Below, piece by piece: positions 62,778 through 64,000 of a stretch of DNA of 64,000 nt. How positions within the stretch are numbered: the stretch's first letter is position 1; each line of letters begins with the position of its first letter. The stretch is from Echinarachnius parma (Eukaryota > Echinodermata > Echinoidea > Clypeasteroida > Echinarachniidae): contig JBAMJV010003245.1 in the NCBI GenBank assembly GCA_037951105.1, positions 43,896 through 107,895 of the forward strand, in the 5' to 3' direction. The position numbers and the translations under genes are program-made. The notes under the pieces are model-generated. The model saw nothing but the letters and a program-made list of their open reading frames with translations. It was not told where the DNA came from and made no database searches.

Positions 62778-64000
62778 CTGCAAGTGGATGAAAAAGATAA
62801 AGAAAAGGAAATTAGATTTTAGAAGAGTTGTAAATCTTCATTGAAGTATTAAGTTTTCTAGTGTTATTAAAACATTTTATAGTTAGAATGGCTGCTGGAA
62901 TGCTGCATAATCTGAAATATTAAAATGGGAATAAAGACGAAATAATTCATTATTTCAAAGAAAACTACTAAATGTGCCAAATTTTGATTCATCATTTCTT
63001 CCCTTTGTAATGAACGAACACCATTCAGATACATGTATGTCCTGGCTCTTTAATTTGATACATTTTTTTTAATGTTCTCTATCTCTACTCATTTCTCCTT
63101 TACTTGTAACCATACATTCTTGGAAAGATACAATCATAACAACAACAAACACACAGACCACACAATCATTATCATCAGGTATCTCTCTTACATATTTGCA
63201 AAAAAATACAATCAAATATTTGTAACTGACCCTCATTTAGGACCATTGCGACAGATGTTGCAAATTTGCATTTTACATAAGGAAAAAAAAGACTTATAAG
63301 CAACAGCTGCTAGCCTGAATAAAGCATTATATAAAGTTGGAACCCTATTTTTGGAATACAATTCTCTGATAAACAGAGGAGAGGAAATGTCATGTTTTGT
63401 TTTTCAGATGAAACTGACAATCAATATGTTGTTTTGCATCGTTTTACTATTTTTAAAATGTGTTTATATAATTATATTGTCTTTCGAATCAATTGTAAAT
63501 TGATAAGTGCAGTAATTTTGGTCATAATTTTATTTGAACTCATCTTCGCCTACAGTGTGAAAGAATAGACCAATGACCTTTGTATCAAAGTTATATGTTG
63601 ACCGCCGACCCAAAGACAACTGGACAAGATATAAAAGTAGATCAAATCAAAATAGCCGGCAGAACCACCATCACATTACATGAACTCCCCCCCCCCCCCC
63701 CCCCCCCCAATCCTCATGGCCAGTCCACTTGTGTTTAGAAAAAATAGATCAACATGACCGGTAAATTCGCCACCAGATTACATGACCTCTCATCCCTTCT
63801 CTTCCCTTCCCTTGTCCCATCAAACTTGTGTTACAATGGCCAGTAAATCGCCATCAAATAACACTCCCCATCTAGATAAACCAATAAAACCATGTACTTT
63901 AAAATACATATTTTAAATGGAATGGCCATGTCCCACTTGTGTTACAATGATTGGGTCAAAAATATTTAAAAAATGGCCGTCAAAATGGCTGTCACGTGAC
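62778..64000 (-). other. Gene 2 intron 2 (to window edge)
   Basis: No helix 1 exon is found, so exons 1 and 2 lie beyond the window. 63,640-63,945 holds about three degenerate ~115 bp repeats (TGGCCAGTAAATCGCC, ACTTGTGTTACAATG) with a poly-C run near 63,687-63,708. Confidence 0.7.

Overview
This is animal nuclear DNA: AT-rich, intron-dense, full of microsatellites, long poly-G/poly-C runs and foldback (hairpin) mobile elements. Two class I/II GLUT (SLC2) sugar-transporter genes with conserved intron phases, plus many copies of short elements ending in TTA microsatellites and 'GCGCTATATAAAT' tails, point to a marine invertebrate, probably a deuterostome such as an echinoderm or hemichordate. 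The species cannot be fixed from sequence alone. No bacterial, viral or CRISPR features were found.

Layout. 1-1,300 is a diverged tandem G/C-hairpin repeat. 1,636-3,017 is a nearly perfect 1.4 kb palindrome. 3,640-8,110 is a composite non-autonomous element: inverted arrays of a ~161 bp unit flank an inner 0.7 kb element packed with the palindrome AAGCAATTGCTT. Gene 1 (+ strand, 8,434-35,246) is a 13-exon GLUT gene with start and stop in the window, encoding 517 residues, or 512 if the last intron is retained. 35.3-48.7 kb is intergenic and dominated by MITE-like foldbacks. Gene 2 (- strand, 62,777-48,737) is a second GLUT gene, convergent with gene 1; its first exons (about 56 residues) lie beyond the right edge.

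The proteins. Both have the PESPR, GR[KR], QQLSGINA and PETK motifs of the family and an N-glycosylation sequon in the first exofacial loop. Gene 1 keeps the class I QLS motif and the GLUT1-type tryptophan (IPW). Gene 2 has GG in place of QLS, Phe in place of that Trp, and FPFIQ, as in class II (GLUT5-like) carriers. They are probably old tandem paralogues with different substrate ranges.

Most unusual feature. Single exons have been duplicated locally and repeatedly in both genes. In gene 1, relics of exons 2, 4, 5, 6, 8 and 12 lie just upstream of the working exon. Most keep the splice acceptor and the first 45-115 nt of the exon but not the donor; exon 6 has six such copies in a ~197 bp array plus a 3'-end fragment. 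In gene 2, exons 6 and 9 left partial copies. The last exon exists as two complete, open copies only 89 bp apart that differ at about 27 synonymous codons but only five residues, so both look functional as alternative C-terminal exons. Exon 3 of gene 2 carries two 1-bp deletions relative to the family length, from either assembly error or recent damage.
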